Shown in pieces: positions 63,211 through 64,000 of a DNA stretch of 64,000 nucleotides (positions are counted from its first letter, which is position 1; every line of letters begins with the position of its first letter). The notes below the pieces were generated by a model that saw nothing but the letters and a program-made list of their open reading frames with translations, had not been told where the DNA came from and ran no database searches. The translations under genes and the position numbers were made by a program. Source of the DNA: Pseudomonas sp. SCA2728.1_7 (GTDB lineage: Bacteria; Pseudomonadota; Gammaproteobacteria; Pseudomonadales; Pseudomonadaceae); contig NZ_CP073104.1 of NCBI RefSeq assembly GCF_018138145.1, positions 1,736,001 to 1,800,000 of the forward strand, read 5' to 3'.

Positions 63211-63233
63211 TTATACATATAAAGTATGCATAA
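63211..63233. promoter_or_regulatory. Inverted repeat over the brnT start (probable BrnA operator)
   Basis: TTATACATA (63211-63219) and TATGCATAA (63225-63233) are inverted with one mismatch around 5 bases. The right arm reaches the A of the brnT ATG, and a TATAAA -10-like element (63218-63223) lies inside. Confidence 0.65.
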
Positions 63234-63517
63234 TGAAGTCATTCACTATTCAGTACGACAAAAGCAAGAACGCAGCCAACAAACTCAAGCACAAAGGCGT
63301 CAGCCTCGCCGAAACTGAACCGGTCTTGCACGACGAACGAGCACTGACGGTCGAGGACAACGACCATGACGAACAGCGCTGGATCACTATTGGCCTCAAC
63401 GGCAAAGGGCGCTTGTTGGTCGTTGCTTACAGTTACCGGGATGCGAATGTCGTTCGAATCATTTCTGCACGTGTCGCCACACCCAGCGAACGTTGCGCTT
63501 ATTTTCTGGAGGCTTGA
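63233..63517 (+). CDS. brnT: BrnT-family toxin
   Basis: This 94-residue toxin has a RelE-like fold (BrnT, DUF497) and is thought to cut mRNA. The family pattern is visible: YDKSKNAANKLKHKGVSLAET (about 8-28), then VLHDERAL, EQRWITIGLNGKGRLLVVAYSYRD (about 47-70), and VVRIISARVATPSERCAYF (about 72-90). BrnT precedes brnA by 3 bases, the usual toxin-first order. No Shine-Dalgarno precedes the ATG, and an inverted repeat overlaps it, so the message may be nearly leaderless and repressed by BrnA. Confidence 0.93.
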   Translation: MKSFTIQYDKSKNAANKLKHKGVSLAETEPVLHDERALTVEDNDHDEQRWITIGLNGKGRLLVVAYSYRDANVVRIISARVATPSERCAYFLEA

Positions 63518-63520
63518 CCG

Positions 63521-63847
63521 ATGAAAGACGAATATGACTTCTCTCAGGGCAAACGCGGTGCAGTGGCGCCCAACAAGGGTAAAACGCGCATTACCATCAT
63601 GCTGGATGACGCCGTCATCGAAGCGGCGCGTACGGCCGCGGAGAGCGAAGGGTTCGGTTATCAGACGGTAATCAATAACACCCTGCGTCATGCCCTGCTC
63701 GATGCGATTGAAAAACCGGAACAAGCCGAATCAAGCGGGCAATTCAAGAAAGGCATCACCGCCGCAGACCTCAAGAGTCTCGAGAAAAAACTGTCGGCAG
63801 CGGTCGGGGAAATCCGCCGAGTTCTGGAGCCAGAAGCCAAGCCCTAG
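63521..63847 (+). CDS. brnA: BrnA-family antitoxin
   Basis: This 108-residue antitoxin has a ribbon-helix-helix DNA-binding core. The N-terminal DEYDFSQGKRGAV contacts the toxin in this family. KTRITIMLDDAVIEAARTAAES (about 21-42) begins with the beta strand, and FGYQTVINNTLRHALLDAIEK (about 45-65) is the second helix pair. The C-terminal helical tail (ITAADLKSLEKKLSAAVGEIRRVLE) is longer than in short BrnA proteins. It should neutralise BrnT and repress the operon. Its stop overlaps the stop of a convergent gene. Confidence 0.93.
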   Translation: MKDEYDFSQGKRGAVAPNKGKTRITIMLDDAVIEAARTAAESEGFGYQTVINNTLRHALLDAIEKPEQAESSGQFKKGITAADLKSLEKKLSAAVGEIRRVLEPEAKP

Positions 63848-64000
63848 CCAGACACGGGCTCGATCATCCGCGCCAGAGACTGCCGCGTGTGGGGTAGATC
63901 CGGCAGGTGCAGAGCAAATTCGCGCGCCAGCAACTCAATCAGCTCATCGACCTGCGTCACTTCGCGCCGCTCACTATTGGCACCCATGCGATGGAAGGCG
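63844..64000 (-). CDS. 3' end of an unidentified gene (cut by window edge)
   Basis: The last 51 codons of a minus-strand gene are visible. They read SERREVTQVDELIELLAREF, then ALHLPDLPHTRQSLARMIEPVSG and a stop that overlaps the brnA stop by 4 bases. The segment is helical and carries no motif I can name. Coding is supported by an open frame to the edge and by the convergent arrangement. Confidence 0.5.
   Translation of the reverse strand, partial: AFHRMGANSERREVTQVDELIELLAREFALHLPDLPHTRQSLARMIEPVSG

Noticed and set aside
63205..64000. Start of a genomic island at brnTA
   Set aside because: A toxin-antitoxin pair alone is not enough. No integrase, direct repeats or composition shift is visible before the window ends.

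Overview
The window is chromosomal DNA of a Pseudomonas, most likely of the P. fluorescens group. The reasons are high GC, an RsmE-type CsrA, fluorescent-pseudomonad REP palindromes in many intergenic gaps, and the gene order leuC-leuD-(methyltransferase)-leuB-asd-usg-fimV-truA-trpF-accD-folC-(SPOR)-cvpA-purF-metZ-SDR. As I remember it, that order and the later ibpA/tRNA/gltX/uvrB segment run colinear with a P. aeruginosa core region. I see no prophage, insertion sequence, integrase or CRISPR array.

Layout. 1-5.0 kb: a ribose operon on the minus strand (rbsB-A-C-R-K, rbsK cut by the window edge) with a perfect LacI-type operator. 5.1-10.7 kb: an unknown coiled-coil protein; a periplasmic glutaminase-asparaginase with a sigma-54 promoter and AauR-like boxes; a LexA-box-controlled DUF1654-endonuclease I pair; a siderophore-interacting protein; a SPOR lipoprotein; the RsmE RNA-binding regulator; and a small membrane protein. 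11.3-18.5 kb: tRNA-Val, a PuuB-type oxidase, and a minus-strand operon for a Tat-exported molybdenum hydroxylase (molybdopterin subunit, 2Fe-2S subunit, multihaem cytochrome c, XdhC maturation factor). 18.9-19.4 kb: two tRNA-Asp and one tRNA-Val.

19.5-38.1 kb: a long co-oriented biosynthetic block on the minus strand (methionine, purine, folate, fatty acid, tryptophan, lysine/threonine and leucine pathways) that includes the polar hub protein FimV and the tRNA pseudouridine synthase TruA. 38.2-42.5 kb: a LysR regulator divergent from leuC and a soluble multi-PAS GGDEF/EAL protein. 42.5-47.6 kb: an Hsp70 of the HscC type facing a 900-residue J-domain-like/DUF805 protein and a DUF1266 protein, which resembles the E. 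coli hscC-djlC-ybeU neighbourhood. 47.8-48.4 kb: ibpA with a heat-shock promoter and a ROSE-like RNA thermometer.

48.4-60.3 kb: dusC, a thioesterase/hydrolase/TetR operon with a large perfect palindrome, a duplicated tRNA-Glu/tRNA-Ala array, gltX, an EmrAB-type exporter, uvrB and an aromatic/aspartate aminotransferase. 60.4-64 kb: two tiny genes, tRNA-Asn, an NCS2 nucleobase permease with a GntR-like palindrome, a BrnT/BrnA toxin-antitoxin pair with an operator overlapping its start, and the 3' end of an unidentified gene.

Nine REP doublets (REPINs) of two main sequence classes sit in intergenic gaps. The most interesting leads are the SOS-controlled DUF1654-nuclease pair, the HscC/J-protein/DUF1266 chaperone cluster, the stacked regulatory sites of the asparaginase gene, and the apparently leaderless, operator-overlapped brnT start.
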